From contig JBAJFE010000062.1 in the NCBI GenBank assembly GCA_037903355.1, forward strand, positions 1,963,459 to 2,027,458: 64,000 nt of DNA, given 5' to 3'. The position numbers and the translations under genes were made by a program. The notes under the pieces are model-generated. The model saw only the letters and a program-made list of their open reading frames with translations. It was not told the DNA's origin and searched no databases. The stretch comes from Trichuris trichiura. Lineage: Eukaryota; Nematoda; Enoplea; Trichinellida; Trichuridae. This document shows positions 31,411-44,300 of this stretch, piece after piece; position 1 is the stretch's first letter, and every line of letters starts with the position of its first letter.

Positions 31411-31720
31411 AAATGAATGCAATATGGAAAAACAGCGATTCTACAACAAAGAAGAATGTTCGAAACAACGAAGACATAATCTAGAAGCCATACGGAACAA
31501 GAAAAAGAATTGCGCTGACAGACTCAAATGCGAAAACCTACCAACGGAAAACTTTAAAAATGCCCGCTTTAAAATCTTTGGAAACGATAGATGGCATTCG
31601 CTGCCAAAATCGTATTTACAACTTTAGACCGCTGATGACGGGTCTCGAATGACCCAAAAGCTCCGGAGTCACTTTTATATACATAAACGGGAACCGATCC
31701 GTAATAAAGTTTTTTCATTA

Positions 31721-31734
31721 CGGAGCTTTCTTTG
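31721..31734 (+). repeat. Right target-site duplication of PLE-2
   Basis: CGGAGCTTTCTTTG; the partner of 30191-30204. Confidence 0.85.
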
Positions 31735-32121
31735 GCTTAAAGCCAATTTTGGGGCCGCAAGTCTTTACCATACACTGTCATCACGTAGACGCAGCGAACT
31801 GCTTTATTGACGCGCTATATATGGAAGATGATAACAAAATTGGAGCAATGTAAGCACCAGTGGTGCCCCTGAAGGTCACCGTTTGTTAAGCTCTCAAGAG
31901 CTTGACTTCAAACCGAAGGAAAAATGATTGAGATTAACTTTTATTAGTCCAGCGATTTTTGCACGTTTCGATGCCAATGGAAACGAAGTTGGCCGTAAAG
32001 AAAGCAAGGTAGCGTAGCATCTTCTTCATCAGTTACCTTAGATGATCAAGGACACGAAGCGCCCGCCTGTCATATTATACCCAAACGGTATCAGTACCAA
32101 TGACCGCAAAGGACATGAAGA

Positions 32122-35100
32122 TCAAGCCAAAGCTGGATATTCCTCCTGCGACAAACCGAAAGACGTGCACAACGGACAGCAGCGTTTTTCGGTCATCCAT
32201 TTATTGATACACTAAACAAAACAAACGCGTTTCCTTAATTCAAAGCCGACAAAGCTGGAAAAATACCATAGCGTGAAATTTATGACCGCAGACCAGCGTC
32301 ACTACGGAATTATTAGCACGGAACGACTGTTTGCACAAGATGCAACCATCCTTGGTCACACCGCTGCCATTGGCTTTTTCCAATCGATTCTTGGCAGCGT
32401 TCTGCGACTGCAAAATAACCATCGCTCTTTTCATGGGGAAAATTCAAATTACTGTAGCAAAGCTTACCTGATTTCTCTTTGCAATGATCATATTGGCTAA
32501 GCCGCTGAGCACAGCTTCGCTAGACATTCCTTTCAGAGACTTGGACGCTTGCATAACTCGAAACTCTTCCAGCAACTGTTGCACTTCAGCCCTAATTGAT
32601 ATTATTTTAAAAGTTAGTCAATACCATAACCTTAGGACTTGTCGTACGTTGATAGCGTTGGAAAATTGGTTAGTACTTTGGCTATAAGCGTATCGGTACT
32701 CGCCGACGCACTCTTGTCCACACCGTCGTACGCGCTCGCCTGGTGAGGCATAATGGTTAACGCTACGCGTGAAGGGTAACATTTCTTACCCTCACTGTAC
32801 ATGGACTGCATTCCGACCGTTCTCCCGATGGAGTTCGGGTGCAATTGGACGTTGAGGAATAGTCACTCAAAGACTGAATCGGCGAACAAACGTCCGATGG
32901 TCTTGAATTTGTCCAACCCCAACTGCTGGCTGACGGTAGCGGGCTGCTGTCGTTGGAACCAGCAAAACTGTCGAACATCGTTCCAAAAGCTTTGCCGTCA
33001 AACAACTGCTGTTGCATATGCAAAGGGTCTGACCAATTGCGACTATTCGGCCCGTTTGCACTGGGAATCGACTGACCGCTCGAATACAGTGTACTTGCAG
33101 TACGGTCTGCAACGGCAGCGGCAGCATAGGACGACGATACGGACGGTGCAACGTCGTTGACCACCAAAGGACGAGCTTCCGGTTTTGAAGGCGACGATGA
33201 ACCTGTTGACGAAGCTCCCGGCGATTTGCCACCCCCGGCAGCAACGCTGGAAGAAGGCCTTGAAACCACCGTTGTTCCTATGGGTGGGACAATTGCACGT
33301 TGCGCAGCCTATCACAAATGTACATAGAGCCAATGGCGAAGAAAAGTTCGACAAAAAAATTTTCTCCTTACATTCTTGCCTATGCAAATACGAGGCAATG
33401 CCGGCTGAGGTGGAGGTTTTGGAATTTCCAATTGGGGCAGACTGCTTAGCAACTTGCCGCTACGAACCGCGTCAATTTGTTGTTGAAATTCAGCCTAGCA
33501 AAGAAAAGCGTAACAAAATCCCGCCGCCACACCTCAGTGCTTCAAACCTTGGATTTTTGCATCATGTCCGCAATTGTCGATTTCACCTTTATCCACTCCT
33601 GCTGGAAACTGGCCAGCGCTTTCATGTCGGCCGGACAAATAATGGAACCGTGCTTTTTGGCAATTTCGTCGAATTGAGACAAGTGACACTGACAATCCTC
33701 GTGAGCGCGTAGCAGCAATTTGAGACCGTATTCGAGGCGCAACTCAAGAATGGTCACTTCGGCGCGCCGGGCACGTTCGCTAGTCTCTTTAAGCTGGCTT
33801 TGGGCGTTGGTCCTTTCGCGAGCACGCTCCTTTTCCAACTTCGTCAGCGCGCAACTTTTATCGTCCAACGCGTTTTGCAGCCTTTCGATTTCGGCGTTCG
33901 CGTAGTTCATCTCCTTTTGCATTGCCACTTTCATTTCGTTAAGGCGTCGATTCTCTTCGGTAAACTTGCGCCGTTCCTCCTCGTGCTTTGAACGCAATTC
34001 GCGCAGTTCGTATTCAAGCGATTCCACCTTGCGGGACAAAAGCGCATTTTCGCTCGCGGAGCTGTTTTCCGCTTTGACGCGCTTTTCCAGCTTTTTCATT
34101 TCCGCTCGACGTTCTTTCAATTGTTGATTAGCTCTGCAACAATAAAATAGCTCGAAAAAAAGTTACGCGAAAAACTCGAAAATAAATTTGCATCTTGCGC
34201 GACTAGCTACTGTTTCTCTCGCGGATTGCAACATGGGTCTTAATCGAGGATAAATTCTGCTCTATCACGTTAACCTTTAATTTTTCCAGTCGCTACCAAT
34301 ACGAATATTTTGTTTATTCATTGAAGTAAAGCAAATTCGATCCTGAAGAAAAAAACAAAATATGAAACTTTGGACCGCATTTTTAATGGGTAAACAAAAA
34401 CGCCAGTTTTGCTTTAAAGGGGACAAAACAACTGTGCGTAGACTAGAAAGCGTGAGCTTTACACTAGCATGTAGCAACGTAACTAAGATACAAGATTTTA
34501 GCCGGCCCATTAGGAATGAGTTAGTACATAGCTACACTTCGAAACATGAACTTCCATTAAAGGTTCGGATCGAAACGTTGGGCAATGCCATCACTACCTT
34601 CTCTACAAACTTGACAGGAAAAAATTATTAAAATTGACAGGCGCCGCGCAAAGAACCGATACGCTTCGATCAAATAAAGCGTCGCAACGCCATCTCGGTA
34701 AGAAATAAGTAGTAGTCTCTGTTCTTGACTGACTTTAAATGTTTAAGGTACAATAGCTTAACGCTTCTTGCACACTCTGTCGCAGTCATTAAACGACCAC
34801 TGCTTCGTTAACGCGGAGCAAAAATTGGGGACAATCTCATCTTTTTCATTTCTCCGGACAGCGCAAAGCTTTTTCAATGTGCAACATCACAAAAAACATA
34901 GAAAGAAAAAACTTTCCAAACTACTTCAGTGCCGCTTTGCTACCGACGGAAGTCAACGTTGCGACTCATTAACTCTAGAAGAAAATTTTTAACGTGACAA
35001 GGCTTAAGTAGACGAAACGATAAAGTTGTCACTATTTTCTGGCAGGCGCGTCGGTTCTTGCAGCTATCACTTTTTTGGAACAACTAAAATTCTAGTTTAG

Positions 35101-38100
35101 TCGACGAACTTACGTAGCCTTATTTTTATAGCCTTCGTAAACAAATGTTTACGCGTTTACTTACAAGCACCTCGCGACATGATTTATTTATACATACTAA
35201 CGACTGGGATACACAATTCAACATGCTAATAAACAGTTTAGTCTACAGGCTGTCGTATTCAGTAGTATATGCAAATTTCAAGAAATACTGAAGAGCCCTT
35301 CGATGCTTTCGAACATTTTCGGCACAATAACTGACTTTAGCCTTCTTAGGAACAGCATCAGTGAAAAACAACCGATCGATAAGATAAGAGTAATCTTTAA
35401 CCGGATGTTGAAATTCGCTCACTGATGACGTCACAATACTTGACAGTTTCAGAAGCAACATAAGACGATCCTCTCAAAACCCAACTCGTTCCCTTATCAG
35501 CCGGAGTGAAGCGCCCAGCGTAGAGCGTATTTCAAAAATTATTTTATCATTCAATTTCAGTTGCAACGTAGACCCTTTTTCCACATTTGAAAATTCTCCA
35601 TCTTCTACTTGCTTTGTTTCGCAACGCACCGTCACAATTTAAAAATGGCTCCCTCCGTCATACGAAAACAAGTTAATAACAGAAAAACACTTTCTTCATA
35701 TAGTCTTATGCTAGCTTGTAGCTGACATAGTAAAATGCACTCTTTTGCTTGAATAGGCTTTCCGCATACTGCTTTTTTACAATAATTTTCTTTTGCTATG
35801 GACTACAGCGCTGAAAATGCAACGTAGCTCAAACAACGAGACGTCGCTGTAATTGTGTAACCTGAAAGCGACCTTATGAGGAGTATACCCGCTAGGATGC
35901 GTTTCATGTTCAAGTATTTGATCTTTAGTTTTATCACTCGTTTTTATCTATTGGATTAATCATTTGAAAGCTCGAATTATCTATTAATCTACCTACGGAA
36001 AGACGATAGACCATTACAAATGTTGCAGCCTTTTAAGGTCGTACGCGCTGACACTTTCAGGTTGAGCAAAAACTTTCAGAACCATTCTTGCCACCACAAG
36101 TAGGCATCCATTTTGATGCTGTAGGAAGAATAGTTCCAAAAGATTGAAAACATGATGCTTTTGTACGGGAGCGTGTGTTTTCATATTGAAAATATCTTTA
36201 ATACGGATTCTCTCCCGTTGAGAAGTAAAATTAAAGATTTTTTCTTCCTTCTGAAGCTTTCGGGTCTGCCGCGACCCGTCTTCAGCGGTCCAATGAAGTT
36301 TGGACTTCATTGGACCGCTGAAGACGGGTCGCGGCAGACCCGAAAGCTTCGGAAGGAAGAAAAAAATTTTTTATTTTACTTCTCAACGGGAGAGAATCCG
36401 TAATAAAGATATTTTCAATATGAGTTCCAAAAGATTAGTTTAAATTCAAATTTGAACTGCTCAATACCGTAACGCGACGGTAGGGTAGTTGGTAAACTAG
36501 TTTTCAAGGACGCGTAAAGAAGCGGTTTGAATTCCAACTTACTTTTCAAGCTTTTCATTAGCACTGTCCAGGGAAGCTTGCAGATGTTTGTTCAACTTGT
36601 TAAGGCGATGCTCCTCGCGGAAATGCCGCTTGCACTGCTCGGACAGCTCGTTGCGGCAATATTCCGCCTGCCTTTGCATCTCCTAACAACGCAAGACGTG
36701 AATTAAAAATAAAAACAATTCAACATATGCGCAGGCCGCTTGTCAATATCTCACCCTCATTTGCTTGGCTACCCTTTTAACCGTCTCGGCAACTGGCGTG
36801 TTGTCCCGTTCGCAAATCAACTTTCCGCAATTGACCAACACTTCATCCTCTTGGGAAAAGATTTCTTGCGTTTCCTTCAGCATACCGTCGCCAAGTAGAG
36901 CTGGACGACAGCGTTTCAATTCCTGAACGAAGTCCGGCTCGGACGTTTGAAAATTCGCTTTACGCATCGACGGAATCTTTTTGCGACGACCAGGTTCGCT
37001 GGCCGCCTTCTGTTGTTGCTCGTCCTCTTGGTCATTTGCATCTTTCGCTCGATTATCGGAGCTTGAAATTCGCAACGCTGGTCTTCTGGCCGCCTTTTCC
37101 GCCTTCGCTAAGGGCGAATCTTCCTCCTGCGACTGACGTAGATTCAATATGGCCGTCGCCTTTTTTACGCTGTCCGATCCTTTCACCTTAATACGAGCTC
37201 CAATGCTAATAGCATCCTGGCTGAGTACGTTCATCTTTTCCAGGTTGGCTTCAATTTTGCCAGTCATACTGCGCAAGTCTTCTTTGATTATTTCCATCAT
37301 GCCGCCGGGGGTCAAGCGATTGGCTGCTTGCCGTTTTTGGTCATTCTCGTTCTCGCAGGCAGTATTATTAACATCATCGGCATTCGAAACGGGCAGGCTC
37401 ACTTCTCCAACAACAAAAGCAGGTTGCTGCTGCTGTTGCTGCGTTTGCTGTTCTGTTGATTTAAGCTTCTCCGGAGGACCGGTAAGCAATTGATTACGCT
37501 TAAGTTTCACTGGAGGATATCTTTTAACTTCCGGCGTTCCCGTGGCACCTAAGGGAGCTTGGCGAATGGCCAACATTTCTGTGGGACCATCGTTGGTCGC
37601 GCTACTCTCCGCTACCTCCGTCTGGCAGCAGGCGTCCGTTGTTTCGACACTACCGTCCGGTAGTTCGGAGCTCATTTTTTCCAAACGTTCAACAAGGCAA
37701 CGATCGCATACTTCCAACTCCACCTCCTCGTAACCATCGCTACCGCTGGACGTGTACCGATCTTGTTCGTCGGCGCCAGCTTCGTCATCTTCTTCGTCAG
37801 GTTCTTCATCACTTAACACTTCCACCACGCGTGCTTGACACGGATCGCATTTTGTCACCGCCGTTAGCATATCATCGAGTAACTGTTTGACCGGTATTAT
37901 TTCATCAAGCAACGGTCCGCTATCACTACTGTTGTTATGCGCATTAGTATCCTGACTGACCTTCTCAGGCGCTACTGGATTTTCATGGCTATTGTATTCT
38001 TTGCAATCGGCAACTTCACCGCCTCTCAGTTTCAACGTAGGCGTGAAAGCCTTTTTGACGTGCCTCATGTTGCAACCCTCTTTGTACAAAGCGCAATTAT

Positions 38101-39013
38101 GATGGACATTGCGCAAAGCGGCCGCCGTCTTTTCCTTAAGCATCTTGTGGTGGCCATTCTTTGTGCATCCCATATTGCCAACCAAGGCGTGACGTAGAGA
38201 GTTGAGAGTGTGGCAGTCGCCATTTTGGCTTTTGTGCGCAACTGCAACGTAAAAAAAATATGACGACTTCAAGGCAACGCAACGCTGCTTTCAACAACAA
38301 ATAGACTCGTACCATTTTCAATGCGTTCTATCGACTGTTTCAACTTTAGCTTTATCAGGTTGACCCTCTGCGTCTCCAATCGGCCTCGTACTTCAAGGTC
38401 TTTGTCCTTGCAAAATTTCGCCGCGCTCATATTGACTTCTATTGCCTTATCGATAAGACCTCGGCTGCTCTGAAGATCGGCTAGTCGGATGTAGTCTTCA
38501 ATTTTTTTAACGAACGCCTCGTGCGACCTGCAAAAACGGGTAATTAATACGAACGCAGTCACGCTAGTAAAAGCTTAAAGTTTACAATATTCCTTTAGGC
38601 GCTTCTGCTTTTACCAGCACCGCAAGCGTGATGCCTCCGTCCTTAAGGTAACCCTGATTTTCGTCTAGAACATCCTGAAAAAAAAACAAAACGTCAAAAC
38701 CAATAGTCAGTTCAGCCAAGTGGCCAACCAACCGCCCAAGTCATAAAACAGCTGTAGCCCCAGTCATTTTCCTTGGCCGTGTATTCGTGCGTGGTCTTGC
38801 GAACGAAATCGCTGACCGATGGTCTTTGCGAAATCATGCGCAATTCAGCTGACGCTTGACAAGACCAAGAGCTGAAAAATAAAAATTTAATTAAAAAAGC
38901 ACCAGCGCTAACGTCACTTACTCGGAATAGGAATCCGGGCAGCATTGTAGAAAAAACCCGAGACATTTTTGATTACCCTTCTTGGCGACCGTATGCTGTC
39001 TGGGCATTACCAT
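32122..39013 (-). CDS. MATH domain - coiled coil - RING-H2 protein (TTC3/DZIP3-like E3 ligase)
   Basis: Thirteen minus exons: 39013-38923, 38871-38733, 38674-38586, 38527-38312, 38241-36755, 36682-36543, 34133-33548, 33494-33372, 33308-32790, 32739-32639, 32591-32468, 32407-32267, 32211-32122. Exons 1-3 encode a MATH domain closest to that of USP7 (MVMPR, GFFLQC, SWSCQASAEL, KENDWGYSCFMTW, KAEAPKGI), but no protease follows. Then come a helical segment, a long acidic and Gln-rich low-complexity region (exon 5), a coiled coil (exons 6-7), a Ser-rich linker, and a C terminus like TTC3/DZIP3: LTNFPTLSTYDK and RING-H2 CILC, VCGHKFHAMC, KWMTEKRCCPLC. Likely role: ubiquitin ligase with a MATH substrate or adaptor module. 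The exon before 39013 may be missing: an acceptor lies directly upstream and the frame is open, so the first MATH strand may be further upstream. The intron 36542-34134 holds a fold-back PLE derivative. Confidence 0.85.
34134..36542 (-). other. 2.4-kb intron of the MATH-RING gene
   Basis: Apart from the element at 36146-36422, no exon-like frame was found. Short open frames here are random or caused by the palindrome. Confidence 0.6.
36146..36422. mobile_element. Non-autonomous fold-back PLE derivative with two hammerhead-like cores
   Basis: 277-bp element flanked by the 14-bp duplication AGTTCCAAAAGATT (36132-36145 and 36423-36436). It begins GAAAACATGATGCTTTTGTA then CGGGAGCG, as the other PLE insertions do. 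The rest is an inverted pair of pLTR-like arms (about 36185-36297 and 36305-36420) around TTTGG. Each arm has CTGAAGA, C, GGGTC...GACCC, GAAA (minus 36291-36249; plus 36311-36356). No ORF. Confidence 0.85.
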
Positions 39014-39978
39014 GATTTTCCTGGAAATGAAAAAAAACTTTGCTGTTAATAAATGCGAAAGCTGCTCGCGTTTCAGTTAGTCGTTAACAACTTGAGAAAC
39101 AAGCTGCAAATAGCCCGATTGTTGACAATGTAATTTCTTGGCGGCAAACTATTTTTAACTTACAGCAATAGGCGTCATGCCATTTTATCGTACAAAAACG
39201 CTTAGTTTGCCGTGAACGACAACTCGTCAAAATTAACCGCAAGTTTACCACGAAAGCTGTACGCAAAAACAAAAGCATAAAATCGGGCGAAATGGTGGAA
39301 TAAAGTTTTTCGAAAGGATTCGACGCCAAAATTCCAGTAACCTACTAACGTAACAATTACCCTGTCTCAGCAGTTGCAAATAATGCTTACCAAACAAAGA
39401 AAAGCTCAACACGCGCGGATGGGTTGAGAAAAAACGCGCGCAACCTATTGGGCAGAGCAGGGACCGCGCGATTACTACTACTAGCATGACTTTTCAGCTT
39501 TTACCGAACTTGGCTAAGCGAAGATAGGTTTTCCGTCAAGCATGGTTAAATTTCAATTAACCGAGTGAACTACACGTCATAATGTCATAATACTGACATA
39601 TATAAAAGCCGGAAAAACGGGTCTTTTTCATTTATTACCATAATCTCAGTTCAACGGCATATCTACAACTTCTGCTACAGCAGCAGACAAGGCAGTAACA
39701 ATTATGGACATTTACCCCTCAACACCTTCGAGGACCACTGGTATAGGCGATTTAAATTAAAAATGCACTTTTTCGCTAGCACACACAAACATTGGTTATG
39801 AATTTTGGTTTTCCAACAGCACTGTTCGACAAACGAAGCACTACCGATCGCAGTAACAGATTTCTCTTCGTATAGTCAACCTAATTATCATTAACTTTCA
39901 AATCTTACTATCTGAATGGGTATTATTAGTCATTATTAAGTCATTATGACTGTTTTGCTGAGAAAATTTTAAAAAATC

Positions 39979-40831
39979 CTATTTCAAATTAAATGTAGTG
40001 AGCGCAGTTACGAAAATGACAATTAGGAGACAAGCCACTGCAATAAAGAGCAAAGCGTGTGAACTCCTGGTGAAGCGATAACATTCTGCTACGCTACAGC
40101 ATGCCATTCGGTCTTCCGGTCCAGAAATTAAGTATGGTGGGTCAGGCCGAACAGGTAGAGCTCCGCTTACTACAGGCACCATTTTTACTCGTGCTTTTTT
40201 GGGTGTACTAATTTTCTCTCTGACCTTTGACCTATCGCGCTCGTACGATATACTTTCAAAAGCTGTCATAGGCGGTTCCGAGTCAACTTCAGCGGCATCT
40301 ACCGGACCTGCCGCAAATGTTACTCGAAGTTCTCCCTCATCTTCCGGTGGTAGGCTTTCCGACTCTGACGTTTTCAAACTTTCAGACGTTTGGCCATCTG
40401 ACTTTTCAGTTTTCTCTTTTGTCTGCAGAAAATGAAGCGCATCTTAGTCAAGCGAGGCACGAATTGACGGAAGCAAGCAAACTACGGAATACACTGTTTT
40501 TGTTTTTTACAAAATTTTGACGGACGCGATCTTAGAGCAGCTTTAGCTTTTCATCTTATCGCCTTTGAGAAGAGGGCGCAGTGAATGAGCTACGCCATTT
40601 TTAAATTTTATGCAAATCTAGACGAACTGACGTGTGAAATAGAAGAGAGCTCTTCCAACCGCAGAATTGAATGCTGCTGATGCAATAAGCTTATTTATCC
40701 ACTCTGTATGGGCTTTAAGCAAAGTAAGCTTAAAATGAATAAGGAAGACGTACGTGATCTTGAATATTTTGTTTTGCAGAAATTCCCCATCCCGCTTTGG
40801 CTTCTTTCAGAGGAGGTGTTTTTTTGTCCAT
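39979..40831 (-). CDS. Small tail-anchored membrane protein (unidentified)
   Basis: Two exons, 40831-40754 and 40422-39979 (173 residues), joined in phase 0. The start MDKKTPPLKEAKAGWG is the only ATG compatible with the splice. The body is hydrophilic and Ser/Glu-rich (SESESLPPEDEGELRV), and a single hydrophobic span near the C terminus (ALLFIAVACLLIVIFVTAL) is followed by a short tail. This is the layout of a tail-anchored protein facing the cytosol. No homologue recognised. It lies between the MATH-RING gene and AGK, all on the same strand. Confidence 0.65.
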
Positions 40832-41345
40832 AATTCTCCTTGGATAGTATCGCGAATAGCATCCCTTACAATGTATTCTAGCTGTAAGCTACTGGGATGG
40901 AACGCGTACAAACCCCATTAGTTTAATGTATATGTTGGAAAAAAGTTTAAAGCATACAAAGCTCACGTCGCAACCTACCTTGAAAGCGTGTAAAATAATT
41001 TAACTCGAAGAGCTCCTTGCATCCCAAGTCACCATTGTTGGTATTTTCATGTTCTTTCTACAGTAAATGAGGAACTTTATTACCATCAGTGATGCGTAAG
41101 TAGCTGAATTTCAAATATTTAAACATTCGTACTGTAACTGCGTTGTTTCTAGAAGAAAGGAAAAATTTTCACCCGCCATAACCGCTGCAGCTTTTCGGCT
41201 CTGGCAAGGTCTTCGCTGTTCCTTCTGCAATGTCTTAAACAATAAGATTTTGTTTAACTTGTATTTGAATTGCTTTTACACTTTCCAGAACTTTGGCACA
41301 CATGGGCTGTACTTCCGAAGCAGCTAAAGCTGGCTAGACAATTAT

Positions 41346-44300
41346 TTAATCAGTAGTAATTGCACTTTTAAGCTCAGATTCATTGGGAGGTGCAAGCAAA
41401 TGCAAAACATTGGAAATCACTTGAAGACTTATACTTGAGGTCTCAACTTGCTCGCCATCGATGACAACACTGAACGTTTCCTTTTCTCCCTGAAGCTTGC
41501 AAAAATTAAAGCACATCGACCAATGATACTGTCGCTGAAAATGCTTCTACGTACAGGCAAGTTTTTTGGTTGCAATTCTATTAGGCATTCGCTTGCGTCA
41601 ATTGTCTTTTGCGCTGAGGTAGATTCAGCTGTCAAATACGGACTTCCGGAGCTGACACGACGCCAAGCTTCGACTAAATAATCCCATTTGCTCATAAACT
41701 CTGGGCCAAAAACTATATTCAGTTTAGGTTCGCCGGAGTTGAGATCATTGAAAGCGCTGATCTCGGAAGTCGACAAAACAGATTCCAATTTTTTACCGCA
41801 TCGTTCGTTTACAACGTCCTTGTTTGTCGACGCTTGTCTGTCTGCAACAAAACAACTTTACAGAAAGATATGCCAAAGAGCTTTCGGCGCTTAGCTGAGT
41901 GTGGCGTGCTTGTATTAATACTAGCAATTTCAATAGGAAAGAGTTGCTTCAGCTTTACCTGACGCGCTAGCAGGGTTTCTCCAGAGGAATAACCAACTCC
42001 ACCATGGCCTAGTCAAGGCGTTTGGATCCATATACGAACATCGCTTACAACCGGAACACGGTTCGGCATACGCTACTGACAAGTGAAAAATTTCAGAGCT
42101 TCGATGCTTAAATCGTAGCGCGCTTAGTGTTCGTATCAACGATTAGGACTGATACCGTTATCGCCTTTCGAAGGTAAAACCATCTTTCCTTCACTTTTCG
42201 AAGGACAGAATTCTTTAAGTCACCGGTTTCTCCAATATCCCCAACATGAAGGCAGCTGATGGCAAGATATGCAGGCTTACCGTCAACCTAAAGACACGAA
42301 GCTACTTCACTGACGGAAAAGGCCAATTCACAGCATGATAAACATGACAGCAATGTGTACACAGTATTTTGCCGACAGAAGATGAAACCGCGACAGTATC
42401 AAAACAGAAAATTGGTCTTACCGCAAGCTCATTTTTTTGGTTAGGTCATGTTGGCATCTCGCAAAACTCAGCAATATTCCCATAGCTTTATTATGCGCAA
42501 GATCGTACAACGTTGCAACGTACATCTTTAGTGGAAGAGATATACAAGCAATCTCTTTAGGCAAAATAAAATCGGATTTTGATTACCGAAAAGCTGGCTT
42601 AATCTTTGAGCAAGAAAAAAGGATTTGCTAACTCGAACAAAATTCAGCCGCCCACACGCTTGGAACAACTAAATAATGTGCGCGCATTTAGACATTTGCA
42701 TAATAATTGTATTGGCGTTCCCTTGACTCTCTGGGTTCATTTCTGACTATATATTAAATAAAGGGAAAAGCTGGAAAACTGCTAAGCGGCATACGGGCGA
42801 ACAGAACCTGACTTCTCTTCTAGCGAATTCAAAAGTAAGCATCAGTTCCGTCAATATTGCGCAGAACACAGCATTTCCAAACTATCAGTAAGACGCGAAG
42901 ATAATTATATAACGTAATTATCAAAGCAGGTGTAGCAGAGTAGAAAAAAATACAATACAATAACACTATTTCATCGACAAACAGATGAAACGTAAATGCC
43001 ATAGCTATTAACGCAAGACAAACTGTGGACCGAAATACTACAAAAAAAGGGGATATTTTGAAACAGTTTTAAAATTTCGAACCTAACAGTAGAGTTCACA
43101 ACAATAAATAACTAGCAAGTGGCCAGGAACACGGTGAAATTGTATTGTATTTCACCGGATAAATCTGGACATTTCCCGCGAATAACCGCCACACTGCGCA
43201 GCGTATGAAACAGTAATTATCGCTAACAGTTTACAGCATATTATTTGTGCTGCAAAGTCTAGGTTCATACCTTACATTTTACCGCACTACCATTTCGACA
43301 AACTCCGGCAATGACTGCCATTGCACTTTGGCAGTACCACCTGAAAAAATGCAGCGTTAAGCGGGGCGCAGAAGGACGCGACAAAACACGTCGTAGCAGC
43401 CACGGATTCTGGCGATACCTGCTTATCATTAATGACACCGTATGGAGATGAACCTGCGACCTATTTAAAAAGTACTGTAGCTATGTTAGAGACTATCGAA
43501 GAAACCGTGTCGGATCTATTTTCCTGCCGCGTCAACGTAGACATTTTAAAAATGGACCTTTCCCAAAGATATACCTTAAGTGCCAACTGTAACTGCTTTT
43601 TTTAGTCGGAGTTTCTTTCTAACTGGAAATTCGTCAAAAAAACTTATTACTTACAAATGATAATGCCTAATATAAAAAGTTACAAATGAATAATCTAAAT
43701 TAAAAATAAAAACGAAAGTCTAGTGAAAGGTGCATTCATAGTGTGGATGATACTGTACCTTACAAGAGGATAAGACTTTGGTAGAAGGTGCTCTGCCACG
43801 TGGCCGTCGTATCCACCTGGAAAAAAGGCCAATTTTGGAATTTGCTTTGCCACTCGCTTAAAAAGCAGATATTATTTCCAAAGAAGAAGCTGTTTGCTTA
43901 TGCACTCTCAGTTCGTTTATGTCCGCGTCCCCTGCTCCCATCATCAAATTTATTACCTATAATTTCTTCGCTTAAATTTGAAAAATAAGCAGTGCTGCTA
44001 ACCTTCGATATTTCAGAGTCATTACCAACCAAGTACAACGTATCCGAAGTTTTCCATTCCTTCTCCGCTTCTTCATCATTATATGCACTGGCAAGCTACA
44101 ACAATAATTTCGATAAAATAAAAAATGCGCTTACAAGCTTAGCTCGATATGAATTCCTTTAAATGGAAGAGACAAACTTGCAACATTAGACTCGATCCAA
44201 AACGGTACGAAAGAAAAAAGGATTTATGCATATCTATTAAACCTCAACTCGGATATTCCATACCTCAGCGATATCCACCTTTAGACCAGCAAAATGAAGC

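Larger units (their letters stand above)
30205..31720 (+). mobile_element. 5'-truncated Penelope-like element (PLE-2)
   Basis: Insertion bounded by the 14-bp duplication CGGAGCTTTCTTTG (30191-30204 and 31721-31734). It starts AAAACGTGGTGTCTTGGTAC, then an inverted pLTR fragment, then only the C-terminal third of the PLE ORF, and ends in a pLTR with a sense hammerhead-like core. Its ends match those of PLE-1 when PLE-1 is read on its coding strand. A further 198-bp element is nested at 31213-31410. Confidence 0.9.
30242..31720. repeat. PLE-2 inverted pLTR pair
   Basis: 30242-30368 and 31594-31720 are almost perfect reverse complements (about 127 bp). They contain hammerhead-like cores at 30292-30335 (minus) and 31627-31670 (plus): CTGATGA, C, GGGTC/GACCC stem. 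In these copies the G of GAAA is changed to A. Confidence 0.85.

Noticed and set aside
32801..33712. Long plus-strand frames opposite the RING gene
   Set aside because: Antisense shadows of well-supported minus exons.
36014..36403. Frames on both strands of about 90 codons sharing the same residues
   Set aside because: Produced by the palindromic element, not genes.
36470..36540. tRNA-like stretch (GGTAGTTGGTAAACTAG ... GGTTTGAATTCC)
   Set aside because: Acceptor stem does not pair and the arms do not fit a cloverleaf.
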